The position numbers and the translations under genes are program-made. The notes under the pieces are model-generated. The model had not been told where the DNA came from. It did not search any database and saw only the letters and a list, made by a program, of their open reading frames with translations. 50,496 bases of DNA. Origin: Rhodopirellula sp. (GTDB lineage: Bacteria > Planctomycetota > Planctomycetia > Pirellulales > Pirellulaceae). Shown in pieces: positions 16,579 to 26,594 of the stretch. The DNA lies in NCBI GenBank assembly GCA_002701385.1, contig NZVD01000097.1, positions 2,604-53,099 of the forward strand, given 5' to 3'. How positions within the stretch are numbered: position 1 is the first letter of the stretch; every line of letters starts with the position of its first letter.

Positions 16579-19296
16579 TTAACTGCTCTGCAATGAAACC
16601 AGTTCCTGCTCCAAAGTTTCCAGTGCAACTTTTGAGTCACTAACCTTCTTAGTCTCTGCATCTGCTGCAGCTTTGGCGGAAGCCAGAGCTTCTTCATGTG
16701 GCTTGCGGGCCGCGACGGCATCATCATAGGCCTTCTTGTTGGTGGCCAAGGTTGCCTCAGCTTCTGCGACAGCTTTCTGAGCTGCAGCGTAGACAGCCTT
16801 TTGAGCATTCAGAGCTGCAAGGGCATCTGCCACGGCTTTGTCCGCCGTAGGAATTTCAGCAGCTTTTTTGTCCGCTAGGCCCTTTAGGGCTTCCGCTGCT
16901 TTTTTGAGCTCCGCATCTCCACCACTTTTTGTGACTGCTTCATTGGATTTAGCAACAGCTTCACCGAGGGCTGCGACAGCAGCCTTCAGATTGGCAGCCG
17001 CTGTAGTAGCGGCTGTATGCGTCGTCGTTGCAGCAGTTTGCTTATCCAGTTCAGCTTTGGCAGTTGCCTGCGAATCTGTCACTCGTTTCGTTGTATTTTC
17101 AACCGCAGTATTTGCAGTGGTCACGACTTGGTTGGAGGCATCGTATTGCTTTTGAATTTCACTGAGATTAGCCATCATCTCTGCCTGCTGTTGCTGATTA
17201 GCAACCAGGATTTCGAAGGCGGATGCGAGCTTGGTCCTGAGATCAGTCAGTTTGGCAGTAAACGCAATCTCTTCATTCCATTTGGTTACCAGAGCCTGAG
17301 CTGTGGCCACCATTGCCTGTGAGTCAGTTGCGGCTTTTAATGCTGCTGCTGCGGCTTCTTCTGCAGGTTTGACCGTTGGTGTAATGGCGGCAACTTCCTT
17401 TTGTCCGGCAGTCATGGCCGCTGTTGCGTCGGCTGCAGCTTTCTTGCTGGTGGCGAGTTGTGTGTTCGTCGTATCCAGCTGCTTCTTGCTGGCTGCAGCA
17501 TCGGCTGTTACCTTTGCAAGGTCTGCCTTGCGTTTGGCCAAGGCAGATTCCAATTGAGCGGCTAACTGAGCAAGCTCTTTGTCATCACCGTTTTTGCCAG
17601 CTGCTTCTTTGGCTTTCGCCGCTGATTCAGTAAGAGATGGGATTACAGGAGTGGTCTTGGTGATCACAGCTGTCTGTGCTTTATACTGAGCATCCAACTC
17701 TGCAGCCGATTTGGTATACGTTGCAACCTGGCCGTTGGCAGTAGCTAAAGCAGTCTTAGCATCCGTTACCTTCTTATTGGCCGCAACCAGATTGGCTTTG
17801 ATCGTATCAGCTTTTGTCTTGGCAGCTGCAGATGCATCAGCCAGTGGCTTGTATGCCGCCTGTACCTGAGCCAGTCCAGTCTTTGCTTCTTCTAGTCGCA
17901 TGGCCAGTGGTTTAGGGTTTACCGCTAATTCACCGATCAGTGCTCGGTCATCGACAGCGTTCCATATATTAACTTTCCCAGTCCAGTCGCCAGCGATGAC
18001 TCGGTTGGTTTCGTCACAGATTGAGACTTCCAGGGCAAGGTCAGCGAAGGCGGGATAAGTCGCCTGAGCGGCTCCGTCCTGATTCCAGATTTTTGCGGTA
18101 CGATCACGTCCGGTAGTCACGAGACGACCATCGCGTGCAAATTCAAGACTGGTGACACCACCACTGTGGGCACCCCAAGTCTTTACCTGACGTCCTTCTT
18201 CCATTTCCCAAAGGCGTACGCTTCCGTCAATGGCACTCGTTGCCAGGATATTGGAGTCGAGTCTCCAGGAGATTCCTGAGATACGTTTACTGTGTCCTTT
18301 GAGAGTGAGATATTCACGCCCGGTGTGTGCTTCCCATACGTGCATGCCACCATTGCGGTCACCGGTCGCCAGCAAGACGCCGTCTGGACTGAATTCCATC
18401 TTCGTAATCCAATCAGTGTGCTTCTTGGTTTCATAGAGCATTTCACCGGTAGCGGTGGAGTAAACGCGAATCATCTTCAGTGGTCCACCGAGAGCGATCA
18501 TTGATTGGTCTGCACTTATGTCTGCTCCCAAAACAACATCGAACTCGTCACCAATTTCGAAGATTCGTTCACCGTTCTTTATGTTGTATACCACGACCTT
18601 ACCAGATTGCCCGCCAACACCGCCTCCGGCTAGTAACAAGCTTCCATTTCGACTGAATTTCAGTACGTGAGGAATCCCTTCTGGGAAGTCAAGAATTCCG
18701 AGTAATTCCATCGTCGCGACATCATATAGCGAGATCTTCTTTTGTCCGGCAATGGCTGTGAGTGAGGACCACGGATTGGTTGCCATCGCTGTGACGGCAG
18801 CAGTTTTAGGCGAGTAGATTCCAGGGGCTTTATTGAGTCGACCCGGCATCGGAGGAACTTCCGGTTTTCCAGTTGCTCCTGCATCCAAAGTCATTTCAAA
18901 CTTTGGCTTTTGAGCGACCATCACTTTACTGCCGGCATTTTCTGGCATGCCCTGATTGATCCACTTTTCAACCATTGAGATTTCGTTGGCTGGAATAGGG
19001 TCTGAATTGGGGGGCATAAATGGTTCGGATTCATGCGTGATCAACAGAAACAGATAGCTGCTTCCTGCGTCACCTGGCTCCAACACATCACCGGAAGATC
19101 CACCAAGCATAAGATTGGTGTACGTAGAGATATCCAGTCCACCGCTCTTCTTATTTACGTTGTGACAAGTCACGCACCGTTGGCGGAAGATTTGAGATAC
19201 ATGGTCGTCCCAGGTAACCTTCGCTTCTTTTTCCTGGCCGTAGGTTACAGTGGCGATCCCGCATAGAAACAGCCCGAGTAAAAAACGACGAATCAT
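16579..19296 (-). CDS. Planctomycete cytochrome c / WD40 / coiled-coil protein
   Basis: The start is ATG 19296, preceded by GGAGAAGAG; the frame is open 31 codons further but that part lacks a signal. A signal peptide (residues 1-20, ending TYGQ) leads to a planctomycete-type cytochrome c domain with CVTCH (41-45) and EPFMPPN (91-97), whose Met94 could be the distal heme ligand. A WD40 region follows (about 165-456; for example DGSVRLWEMEEG and DRTAKIWNQDG), then about 440 residues of Ala/Lys/Thr-rich sequence with heptad character, a long coiled coil. It is the last gene of the DUF1501 cluster. Such proteins occur in large families in planctomycetes; their electron donor and acceptor are not known. 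The function is inferred as an envelope redox or scaffold protein. Confidence 0.88.
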   Translation of the reverse strand: MIRRFLLGLFLCGIATVTYGQEKEAKVTWDDHVSQIFRQRCVTCHNVNKKSGGLDISTYTNLMLGGSSGDVLEPGDAGSSYLFLLITHESEPFMPPNSDPIPANEISMVEKWINQGMPENAGSKVMVAQKPKFEMTLDAGATGKPEVPPMPGRLNKAPGIYSPKTAAVTAMATNPWSSLTAIAGQKKISLYDVATMELLGILDFPEGIPHVLKFSRNGSLLLAGGGVGGQSGKVVVYNIKNGERIFEIGDEFDVVLGADISADQSMIALGGPLKMIRVYSTATGEMLYETKKHTDWITKMEFSPDGVLLATGDRNGGMHVWEAHTGREYLTLKGHSKRISGISWRLDSNILATSAIDGSVRLWEMEEGRQVKTWGAHSGGVTSLEFARDGRLVTTGRDRTAKIWNQDGAAQATYPAFADLALEVSICDETNRVIAGDWTGKVNIWNAVDDRALIGELAVNPKPLAMRLEEAKTGLAQVQAAYKPLADASAAAKTKADTIKANLVAANKKVTDAKTALATANGQVATYTKSAAELDAQYKAQTAVITKTTPVIPSLTESAAKAKEAAGKNGDDKELAQLAAQLESALAKRKADLAKVTADAAASKKQLDTTNTQLATSKKAAADATAAMTAGQKEVAAITPTVKPAEEAAAAALKAATDSQAMVATAQALVTKWNEEIAFTAKLTDLRTKLASAFEILVANQQQQAEMMANLSEIQKQYDASNQVVTTANTAVENTTKRVTDSQATAKAELDKQTAATTTHTAATTAAANLKAAVAALGEAVAKSNEAVTKSGGDAELKKAAEALKGLADKKAAEIPTADKAVADALAALNAQKAVYAAAQKAVAEAEATLATNKKAYDDAVAARKPHEEALASAKAAADAETKKVSDSKVALETLEQELVSLQSS

Positions 19297-19432
19297 AACT
19301 CTTCTCCAAGTGATGATGAAAGGGTTGGTTCGGTGATGGCGCAAAAAGACATCAGCCTGTAGCCTGAATTCTGTTTTGCCAGAATCCAAGCGGGTATTAT
19401 TCTTTCGGTTTGAGCCTAAATGGCGAACCGGT

Positions 19433-21865
19433 TTAGTGATTAAATACGAATTCTCGCGAATTCAGCAATGCCCAGAAGACATCTTCCAGAGCCTGTTGCT
19501 TGTTCTCTTCCTGAGAGACCAACTCCATTAAGTTGGTGAGTTCCTTCTCGGTTGGTTTACGTGTCAGACATCGAATGTAAATCTCTTCGATAATCTTCGC
19601 GTGCGGTACTTCTTCGCCAATTCGGGTGGTAACCAGGCCACCTTGAGCGATCTTGGCGTTGACGGTATCTCCGTTAAGCATATGGAGCGCCTGAGACAGG
19701 TTGGGTTCCATTTTGACTTCACAGGAGCAAACCGTTTCTCGCTTGGCTCGACCAAACGTGGTTAGGAAGTAGGTACTCGTGTTCCCGTTGGCAATCTGCA
19801 CTGCCCGAGCTCCGCTAGGTAGCCCTGGGAATTTATTACTGGTTGTCGTCACCTGAGTAATCGAATCCAGCAGGACCTCCGCTCGCATTCGACGCAGTGT
19901 TGCATGCGAGAAGTTGGTGGTGTCCTTTTCGTTAGTTTCGTTAGTTTTTGTACTCAGTTGATAAGTACGCGAAGTACATATGTCACGAACTAGTTTCTTG
20001 AAGTCGTAGTTGTATTCGGTGAGGTTGGTAGCCAACGCGTCTAACAATTCCTTGTTGACAGGAGGGTTACTGATTCGTACGTCGTCGACTTCCTGGATAA
20101 TTCCTTTACCGAAGAAGTGAGCCCAAATCATGTTTGAGAGATTCTGAGCAAAGAAAGGGTTCTCGTCGGAAGCAAGCCAGTTGGCCATGACTTGACGACG
20201 ATCCTTTCCGGTCAGATCAGGTGTGTCACCGCCCAGGAACTTAGGTGCCATGACTCGATTTCCAACAGGGTGACGGACTTCGCCCGAGTTGCTGTTGAAT
20301 ACGATAATTTCGCGAGGGTCTTCACCACGCTTACGACCGATTTGGGAGAAGAACGCAGCAAAGCTGTAATAATCGTCCATCGTCCAGCGGTCGAATGGAT
20401 GGTTGTGACACTGAGCACATTGAATTCTCATACCCATGAAGACCTGAGCCACGTTTTCAGCGACTTTCAATGTATTGGTTTCATTCTGGTAGTAATTTGT
20501 CGCTGCGTTGGCAAAGGTGCCACCGTTGCTTCCAAGCAATTCCTGAACCATGACATTCATCGGAACATTGTTTGCAATTCGTTCCTGAAGCCAGGTGTAA
20601 TACAGCAGCATAGATTTGTAACTGATTTGGTTCGTGGTTCGAATGGTCAGCAGTTCCGCCCATTTCATCACCCAGATTTCGACGAATTCCTTACGAGTCA
20701 GCAGTTCATCGACTAGCTTGTCTCGTTTCTTGGGATCTGTATCAGCCAGGAACGCGTTGTATTCGTCGACCGTTGGCAGGCGTCCGGTTACATCGAGGGA
20801 GACTCGACGAATAAATTCTTCGTCAGTACAGAGTTCCGACGGGATGATACGCAAGTTCTTGAACTTGTTGTGCATGTGCGTATCGATGTAATTGTTTTCC
20901 GGAAGTTCATTCCAGCTGAACTCCAGGTTTTTCGGTAACACAATAAAGTGCGTACCGACTGTATGTGTGTCGAAGCGAGCCATGATAAATGCTTCACCAC
21001 GGTTTTGGGCGGTGACAATTCCGTCCTGTTCGATGATGGCGGAGTTATCATTGTTCGAGCTAAAGTAAGCCAGATGCGTTACGTCGCGGTCTGTACCGTC
21101 TGAATAATAGGCACGAACTGAGATTTTTTGCTGAGCTCCTTCACCATTGAGAACAGCTCCCTTAGGGTAAATATCCACTTTCGTGACAGTTGGGATTTCG
21201 CCCTGATCCATGACAGCTCCATCTCGTAGCCATTCGTGAACCGTTTCGTATAATTCATCTCCCTTACGGAATCGTGTTCCACCAGTATGTGGGACGATAC
21301 CCGCTCCTTTAGTCATCAGCAGGCTGTCTTCCGGAAAGGCGAGGTTGATTCGTCGAGAGCTGAAGTCACGGGTGATGTTGTTATAGTCGCCGTTAGGATT
21401 GAATCCATAGAGTGACAGCAGAAATCCGTCTTTCCCGCGAGCTGCACCGTGGCAACTTCCTGTATTACAGTTTGCTTTCATGAAGATCGGCATGACATCC
21501 AGCGTAAAACTGACAGGAGGTGTTACATCGAAATTCTGAACTTTGGCGGCAACCTGCAACGCCTTCCCCTGAAACTCAACGTTGACCATCGTTTCCCCGT
21601 TACCTTGCGGGTAAAACAGATATCCGTCCTGGCGGAGGACTTCAGCATTCCCGTTGGTAATCGTTGCCTGTTCGGTAACGTCTTCGGTGATTCCATCTGC
21701 ATACCGAGCCTGCACGATGAGACGTTGTCGGTCTCGAGAATTAGTTAAATCAATATTCTGTGGATAGACATTGATCTCGACTAACTCCGCTGCAGATGTG
21801 ACAGCAGTCATCAGAACCAAAGCGAATAAAGCTAAAGAGCGTAGGGTGTTTTTTGTAGCAGTCAT
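19433..21865 (-). CDS. DUF1549/DUF1553 protein with Ig-like and heme-type motifs
   Basis: The frame opens at TTG 21889, but ATG 21865 gives a normal signal peptide (about 1-26, ending TSAAE). Of 810 residues, 28-110 form a bacterial Ig-like domain (VEINVYPQNIDL...), followed by a segment with CNTGSCH (133-139, a CX4CH form), a second Ig-like domain (about 228-310), DUF1549 (about 322-490) that includes CAQCH (483-487), and DUF1553 with the WAHFFGKGIIQEVDD-type segment in the C-terminal third. DUF1549/DUF1553 pairs are typical of planctomycetes and close relatives; their activity is unproven. The gene precedes the cytochrome/WD40 gene and follows the PPC gene, with a gap of about 76 bases, so all are probably one operon. 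Confidence 0.92.
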   Translation of the reverse strand: MTATKNTLRSLALFALVLMTAVTSAAELVEINVYPQNIDLTNSRDRQRLIVQARYADGITEDVTEQATITNGNAEVLRQDGYLFYPQGNGETMVNVEFQGKALQVAAKVQNFDVTPPVSFTLDVMPIFMKANCNTGSCHGAARGKDGFLLSLYGFNPNGDYNNITRDFSSRRINLAFPEDSLLMTKGAGIVPHTGGTRFRKGDELYETVHEWLRDGAVMDQGEIPTVTKVDIYPKGAVLNGEGAQQKISVRAYYSDGTDRDVTHLAYFSSNNDNSAIIEQDGIVTAQNRGEAFIMARFDTHTVGTHFIVLPKNLEFSWNELPENNYIDTHMHNKFKNLRIIPSELCTDEEFIRRVSLDVTGRLPTVDEYNAFLADTDPKKRDKLVDELLTRKEFVEIWVMKWAELLTIRTTNQISYKSMLLYYTWLQERIANNVPMNVMVQELLGSNGGTFANAATNYYQNETNTLKVAENVAQVFMGMRIQCAQCHNHPFDRWTMDDYYSFAAFFSQIGRKRGEDPREIIVFNSNSGEVRHPVGNRVMAPKFLGGDTPDLTGKDRRQVMANWLASDENPFFAQNLSNMIWAHFFGKGIIQEVDDVRISNPPVNKELLDALATNLTEYNYDFKKLVRDICTSRTYQLSTKTNETNEKDTTNFSHATLRRMRAEVLLDSITQVTTTSNKFPGLPSGARAVQIANGNTSTYFLTTFGRAKRETVCSCEVKMEPNLSQALHMLNGDTVNAKIAQGGLVTTRIGEEVPHAKIIEEIYIRCLTRKPTEKELTNLMELVSQEENKQQALEDVFWALLNSREFVFNH

Positions 21866-21941
21866 TGTGTTACAAAACCTGAATTTCAAAATGTACGAAT
21901 ATCAATCGGTTGATACGTTAATACAGAGGTTAGTTGGTGGA

Positions 21942-24422
21942 TTATTCTTCTTCCGAACCACTGGGGACCGTGCCTTCGGTTCGCTGTTTAGCAGCCAAAC
22001 GAAGTTTCTCCAACCGGCTCAATGGCTTGGCCATCGGCATCGGTGCTGGCATTGGCTTTGGTGCAGCCTGAGCGACAGGCATCGGTTTAGGTTTCGGAGG
22101 AGCATTCGGTGGAGGTGGGAGTGGCTTGTCGATTTGCAGTACCGTAGCTGCAGTTCGGAAGACAATCGGTTCTCCATTTTCGGTAATCGTAATTCGACAG
22201 AACACATTAGTGTGTTTTCCAGCAGGGCTGGTTTTATCGGTCTGGATGTTGAAGGTAAAGTCCTCGGTCTCTTTATTGAATTCCAAGTTGGTAGTGGTTA
22301 CCAAGTTCGGAAGTCCAAGCAATTGGATCTGAGCATTACCTTCAAAGGCTGTGGTGTGAGTGATCTTTCCGTAGAGCTGAGTTTCCTGACCCTGCTCACA
22401 GGCCGCTCGTTCCAAGGCAAAGGAAACGTAAGGGGCAGCTACAGAGAGCGTTGCCATCTGGCTTGATACCCAAGCTGTTCCATTGACGTTGGCGGAGCCA
22501 AGCACGTAGATCGGCCATTCACGAATCTGAGCATTACCAGCGGCATTGAGTGGGTAAACCGCTTCGGTGGCTCCGGCAGGTACAACGACGGTCGAGCGAG
22601 TTCCAATCCCTGGTGGTCGGAATGGGAACTGCAGTGTAATGGCTTCGTTGAATCCTTCTTTACGGTGGATTAATACTTTCAGAGCCATTTCGCCACTTTG
22701 GACAATCGGCACTTTAGGCTGGACGATTTCCAGGCTGTAGGGAAGTTCGTCGACAACAGCGATCGCCAGCTGTTCTACATCTTTATAGACGTATAAAGAT
22801 TGTCCCGGAGCTGCTACTACAAGGTCGGCGCGATTCTTGAAATGCCCCTGAATTCCTGTGGCAGGGTCAACATGTTTACCCTGGAATGTCATGAGTCCAC
22901 CGGCGATAGGAGCATCTGCAGCCGCTTCGAATACGACAGGCATGGTGCTCATGTTCGCTGGCATGTTAGGAGCGTGCATGGTAACACCCTGAGGTAGCTG
23001 ATTACCTTCAATGGTAATGTCGCCACCAAAGTTGGATCGAGAAGCTGAAATCAGAGTCGCGTATTTTCCGCCACGAGGAACGTAAATCTGTTGTCGTGAT
23101 TGGGAATAGCGAGCGACACGTGGAATTCCAAGTGAAAGCTGAGCTTTGACTGGACGGAATTCGACACGGTAGACAAAAGTATCGCCACCTCGTTTCAAGT
23201 GGTCGGTGACTCGCAGGACATACTCACCATCAGCTGGGAATGTATAGCGGAAATAACTATCCGGTCCACGTGAATCGTCGTTGCCTACCAATGAGCGACC
23301 ATTTCCGTCATAGAGATTCATGACAGGATCTAGCGGCGAACGAATTCGACGAGCGAAGCACTCGATATCGAAAACCTGACCTTTCTTAGCTGTAAAACGG
23401 AAGCAATCGATATCACCCTCTGCTTGTACAATCCCATTAAAGGCATTGGGCAGTTCAGCCGCACAGGCTTCTGCGATTGATTCATTGGGTTCTGTTTCTA
23501 ATGAGTTGCCATGTTCGAATAACATGAACGGGTTGCCCGATGGAGCGACTCCATTGGCGTCCTGAGGGACTAATGAAAATTGATCGTTTGGTTCAGTAGG
23601 AAGTTGAACAGATTGAGCAATAGCTCCGGTTGGGTCTCCTACAAAACGAACATCGACTGTATCTCCGATTTTCCCACCGGCCGGATAGACAGCCAGAGGA
23701 CGAGGGAAGGTGCCGACGTGAAGGTTGTAACGGCAGTTTCCATTACCGGCATAACTGCTCTCACGAACCATGACGTAGTACGTGCCATCTTCTTTGGCAA
23801 CGGCAGAGGCTACGGCATCTTGTTTGGTCAGCGGAGTATCGTCGTCGGCAGACAATTCAAAACGCTTGGCGTCGATGATGGCGATGTATGGATCAAACAG
23901 AGTTGTCCCAAGTCGCATCGCTTCGATTTCCGCTGAAATCCGCTGCCCAGCTTTGAGTTCGACGGCGTAGTAATCTACGTCTTCATTGGTAACGACACCG
24001 TGAACGGTCGTATTTAATTCGATTTTTTGAGGAGCTTCAAAAGAACTGTTTGGTTCCACTTCTGCGGCTGCAGGAAATGGTCCAACCCAAAACGTTCGAA
24101 ACTCGGTCAAGCCACTTTTGCAACGGACATGAGCCACATGTTCCCCGAGACGGCAGTCAGCAGCGATATTAACTTTCGCTGTGGCTTTACCGGCTTCCGG
24201 AGTCAATTCAACGACTTCAAAACCGGGTGAATAGAAGAGAATCTCTTCGGCATCGGCCAGACGTGCACCATTAAAGGTAATGGTGTTTTCCACACCTCGT
24301 TGAACATTACGTGGAGTAATAATGCTCAATGCCGGAGAGGATGCATGACTAACGGATGTAAAAACCAGAAGCATCGCTGACAGCAATGCAAACGTGACAG
24401 TTCGTGGGGATAAACGTCTCAT
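21942..24422 (-). CDS. Secreted protein with two PPC (pre-peptidase C-terminal) domains
   Basis: The start is ATG 24422 with AGGT nearby upstream; the frame is open 20 codons further. A signal peptide (1-27, ending SHASS) leads to an IPT/TIG-like N-terminal module (about 30-115), one PPC domain (about 122-237: EVEPNSSFE ... VDYYAVELKAGQ ... DGTYYVMVRES), a second (about 310-422: ETEPNES ... DIDCFRFTAKKGQ ... DGEYVLRV), then a beta-rich region and a Pro/Met/Ala-rich tail. PPC domains are beta-sandwich modules of secreted proteins. No protease domain is attached, which is usual for planctomycete members in DUF1501 clusters. It is 76 bases before the DUF1549/DUF1553 gene. Confidence 0.9.
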   Translation of the reverse strand: MRRLSPRTVTFALLSAMLLVFTSVSHASSPALSIITPRNVQRGVENTITFNGARLADAEEILFYSPGFEVVELTPEAGKATAKVNIAADCRLGEHVAHVRCKSGLTEFRTFWVGPFPAAAEVEPNSSFEAPQKIELNTTVHGVVTNEDVDYYAVELKAGQRISAEIEAMRLGTTLFDPYIAIIDAKRFELSADDDTPLTKQDAVASAVAKEDGTYYVMVRESSYAGNGNCRYNLHVGTFPRPLAVYPAGGKIGDTVDVRFVGDPTGAIAQSVQLPTEPNDQFSLVPQDANGVAPSGNPFMLFEHGNSLETEPNESIAEACAAELPNAFNGIVQAEGDIDCFRFTAKKGQVFDIECFARRIRSPLDPVMNLYDGNGRSLVGNDDSRGPDSYFRYTFPADGEYVLRVTDHLKRGGDTFVYRVEFRPVKAQLSLGIPRVARYSQSRQQIYVPRGGKYATLISASRSNFGGDITIEGNQLPQGVTMHAPNMPANMSTMPVVFEAAADAPIAGGLMTFQGKHVDPATGIQGHFKNRADLVVAAPGQSLYVYKDVEQLAIAVVDELPYSLEIVQPKVPIVQSGEMALKVLIHRKEGFNEAITLQFPFRPPGIGTRSTVVVPAGATEAVYPLNAAGNAQIREWPIYVLGSANVNGTAWVSSQMATLSVAAPYVSFALERAACEQGQETQLYGKITHTTAFEGNAQIQLLGLPNLVTTTNLEFNKETEDFTFNIQTDKTSPAGKHTNVFCRITITENGEPIVFRTAATVLQIDKPLPPPPNAPPKPKPMPVAQAAPKPMPAPMPMAKPLSRLEKLRLAAKQRTEGTVPSGSEEE

Positions 24423-24526
24423 AATTACCTGTTGCTCCCATGCGTTATAAAGTGCGGGTGGCGCGTCGTACGCCACCCGCAACGCATGTCGTTAATAGTG
24501 GGGATTTGAATGTTTAGGTGTGGGGA

Positions 24527-25834
24527 CTAAACAATCAATTCCTGGCGAACTTTACCGCCATCGACGATCTCAATTGGACGGTCGCCAGGAGCCATAAGCT
24601 CTTTGTCTGCGACGATACCAATTCGACTGTAGATGGTAGTTGCCCAGTCTTCGACCGTCAGAGCATCCTCTTCCGGTTCGCTGGCTGTGGCATTGGACTT
24701 ACCGTAGACGATACCAGGCTTGGTACCACCACCTGCCATGACGACACTGAACACTTTCGGCCAGTGGTCACGCCCGGCATTGGCGTTGATCTTTGGAGTT
24801 CGTCCAAATTCAGAAGCGATGCAGACCAAGGTCGTGTCCAGAAGTCCTCGTTGATCGAGGTCTTCGATCAATGCTGCGAAGCCCTGATCTAAAGCTGGTA
24901 CCTGACCCTTAATGCTGCCTTCGATGTTGCTGTGCATGTCCCAACCACCGTAGGTGAGTGTGACAAAGCGAGTTCCGGCTTCGACTAAGCGGCGAGCCAA
25001 CAACATACGCGCACCTGCTGTGTTGCGACCGTATTTGTCACGTAGTGCAGCGTCTTCTTTGTTAATGTCAAACGCATCTCGAGCTTTTTCACTGCTGATG
25101 AGGCTATAGGCACGATCATAGAACGTGTCGACAGCATCCAGTGAATCTGCTTTTTCTTTGTTTGCAAAGTAATCGTTTACAGCTGTCAGCATCTTACGAC
25201 GCTTTCCGAAACGATTGTCATCCACTCCACCTGGAAGTTTCAGGTCACGAACCTGGAAGCTGCCACTGGCAGGATCGGAGCCGAGACTGAATCCAGCATA
25301 CGAGCTGCTCAAGTATCCCGTTCCAGCGAAAACATTTGGCTGGTTTGGAATGCAGACGTATGGAGGCAGGTTGTGACGAGGGCCAAATTCGTGAGCAACC
25401 ACAGAACCCATCGATGGGTACTGCAGAGCCGGGCTTGGTCGGTAACCTGTGAACATGTTGTGAGTTCCACGTTCGTGAGCTGCCTCACCGTGAGTCATAC
25501 TTCGGCAAATTGCGATCTTGTCTGCAACTTTCGAAGTCTTGACCATGGTTTCATTAAGGCGAGTACCAGGGACGACTGTCTCGATACTGCTCATTGGACC
25601 ACGATACTCAATAGGAGCGAATGGCTTCGGATCCCATGTTTCTTGATGGGCACATCCACCAGGTAAGTAAATAAAGATGACACTCTTAGCCGGGCCTTCC
25701 ACGCTTTCGTAGAATTTCTGATCTGCCTGAGCTTCTTTCATTCGGAAGTAATCCGAAAGAGATAAGCCTAGACCACCTAGGAATCCTACTTGCATGAAGG
25801 AACGACGACCTAAGTTGTTGCCTTTGCACTTCAT
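24527..25834 (-). CDS. DUF1501 protein, Tat-exported
   Basis: The start is ATG 25834 with GGAG about twelve bases upstream; an in-frame GTG lies six codons earlier. The N-terminus has a twin-arginine signal (GRRSFMQVGFLGG, Arg10-Arg11), so the protein is exported folded. The 435-residue body has the DUF1501 pattern: YLPGGCAHQETWDPKP near residue 60, ERGTHNMFTGYRP, LTYGGWDMHSN and ASEFGRTPKINANAGRDHWP near residue 340. The fold belongs to the alkaline phosphatase/sulfatase superfamily; His and Asp residues of the metal site (GGWDMH, GRDHWP) are present. It is the first gene of the four-gene cluster. Substrate unknown. Confidence 0.93.
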   Translation of the reverse strand: MKCKGNNLGRRSFMQVGFLGGLGLSLSDYFRMKEAQADQKFYESVEGPAKSVIFIYLPGGCAHQETWDPKPFAPIEYRGPMSSIETVVPGTRLNETMVKTSKVADKIAICRSMTHGEAAHERGTHNMFTGYRPSPALQYPSMGSVVAHEFGPRHNLPPYVCIPNQPNVFAGTGYLSSSYAGFSLGSDPASGSFQVRDLKLPGGVDDNRFGKRRKMLTAVNDYFANKEKADSLDAVDTFYDRAYSLISSEKARDAFDINKEDAALRDKYGRNTAGARMLLARRLVEAGTRFVTLTYGGWDMHSNIEGSIKGQVPALDQGFAALIEDLDQRGLLDTTLVCIASEFGRTPKINANAGRDHWPKVFSVVMAGGGTKPGIVYGKSNATASEPEEDALTVEDWATTIYSRIGIVADKELMAPGDRPIEIVDGGKVRQELIV

Positions 25835-26304
25835 AATTTCAAGTTTCTCCACAAATTAAAACGACATGTGAACCACGTCTGGTTCATTCAATTCGAATTG
25901 TCAAATATGTATCACTGGTGAACTCTGCACTTCTTGCGCAGAACCAGCGATGCGTAAAAATCAATTTATATATTTATCTTAACAACTACGGCATTTGTTT
26001 GCCGGTGAATTCGTTGCTGAGATGGAATATTTTAAGGTGGGTTTCGGGTGCAAAGTACTTCAAGGCGGGAAGCGATCTAGTGACCACTTTGCTCGTACTA
26101 CGAGAGCTTTGCACCGAAGTTAGTATAGTCAAGCTTATTAGTTTAACTATGAAAAGCAATCATACTTTTGGGGGGATTGTTGTGGCCCGCCGAGAGTGTC
26201 GAAAGCTGTGGAGGTTTATTCCCGTTTGTTAAGGTATACAACCTCGAATGGGAAATCGTCCAAGTTTGCTTTAATGATTAGTTTTCTTCGGAGGATAGCC
26301 CTGT
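25835..26304. other. Leader region of the DUF1501 cluster with a nested inverted repeat
   Basis: This 470-base gap lies between the csrA stop and the DUF1501 start on the minus strand. GGTGCAAAG (26047-26055) is inverted as CTTTGCACC (26107-26115), and inside lies the hairpin CTCGT-ACT-ACGAG (26092-26104). The nested form suggests a folded RNA, either the csrA 3' end or the cluster's leader. A forward frame across 25918-26232 has no binding site and unusual composition and is not taken as a gene. No clear promoter was seen. Confidence 0.5.
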
Positions 26305-26541
26305 TTAGGATGCGAGTGGCAATGCATCGTTATCCTGGCTGGCATCAAGCAACAGCTTGGCAGGATGAGCTAACGTCCGCGGGCCGTCGTCAAACAACTC
26401 CAGCTCGTTTCGTAAAACTTTAATGTCCGCTGGCGCTTCAATTCCAAGACGGACTTTATCCCCTGAGACTTTCACTACCGTTAAAGTGATTTTGTCTCCG
26501 AGTTGAATCTTCTCACATTCTTTGCGAGATAGTACTAACAT
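26305..26541 (-). CDS. csrA: Carbon storage regulator CsrA
   Basis: CsrA is a small dimeric RNA-binding protein that blocks or stabilises mRNAs by binding GGA-containing sites near ribosome binding sites. The 78-residue protein has the canonical MLVLSRKECEKIQLGD start, the VVKVSGDKVRLGIEAP core with the conserved beta strands, and the IKVLRNEL segment whose arginine contacts RNA. The C-terminal tail of about 28 residues is longer than in E. coli CsrA. A GAGG-type binding site precedes the ATG. A small unknown gene ends 53 bases upstream on the same strand. No flagellar gene is in the window. Confidence 0.95.
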   Translation of the reverse strand: MLVLSRKECEKIQLGDKITLTVVKVSGDKVRLGIEAPADIKVLRNELELFDDGPRTLAHPAKLLLDASQDNDALPLAS

Positions 26542-26594
26542 CGTTTTACCTCCATGTAATAACGTGCTGGTCGAACCAGGTGTATGGTGGATGA

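Noticed and set aside
21771-22466. Forward frame of 231 residues across the PPC gene
   Set aside because: Antisense to a clearly real gene and without family features.
25918-26232. Forward frame of 104 residues in the DUF1501 leader
   Set aside because: No binding site, no recognisable protein pattern, and it lies across the nested inverted repeat.
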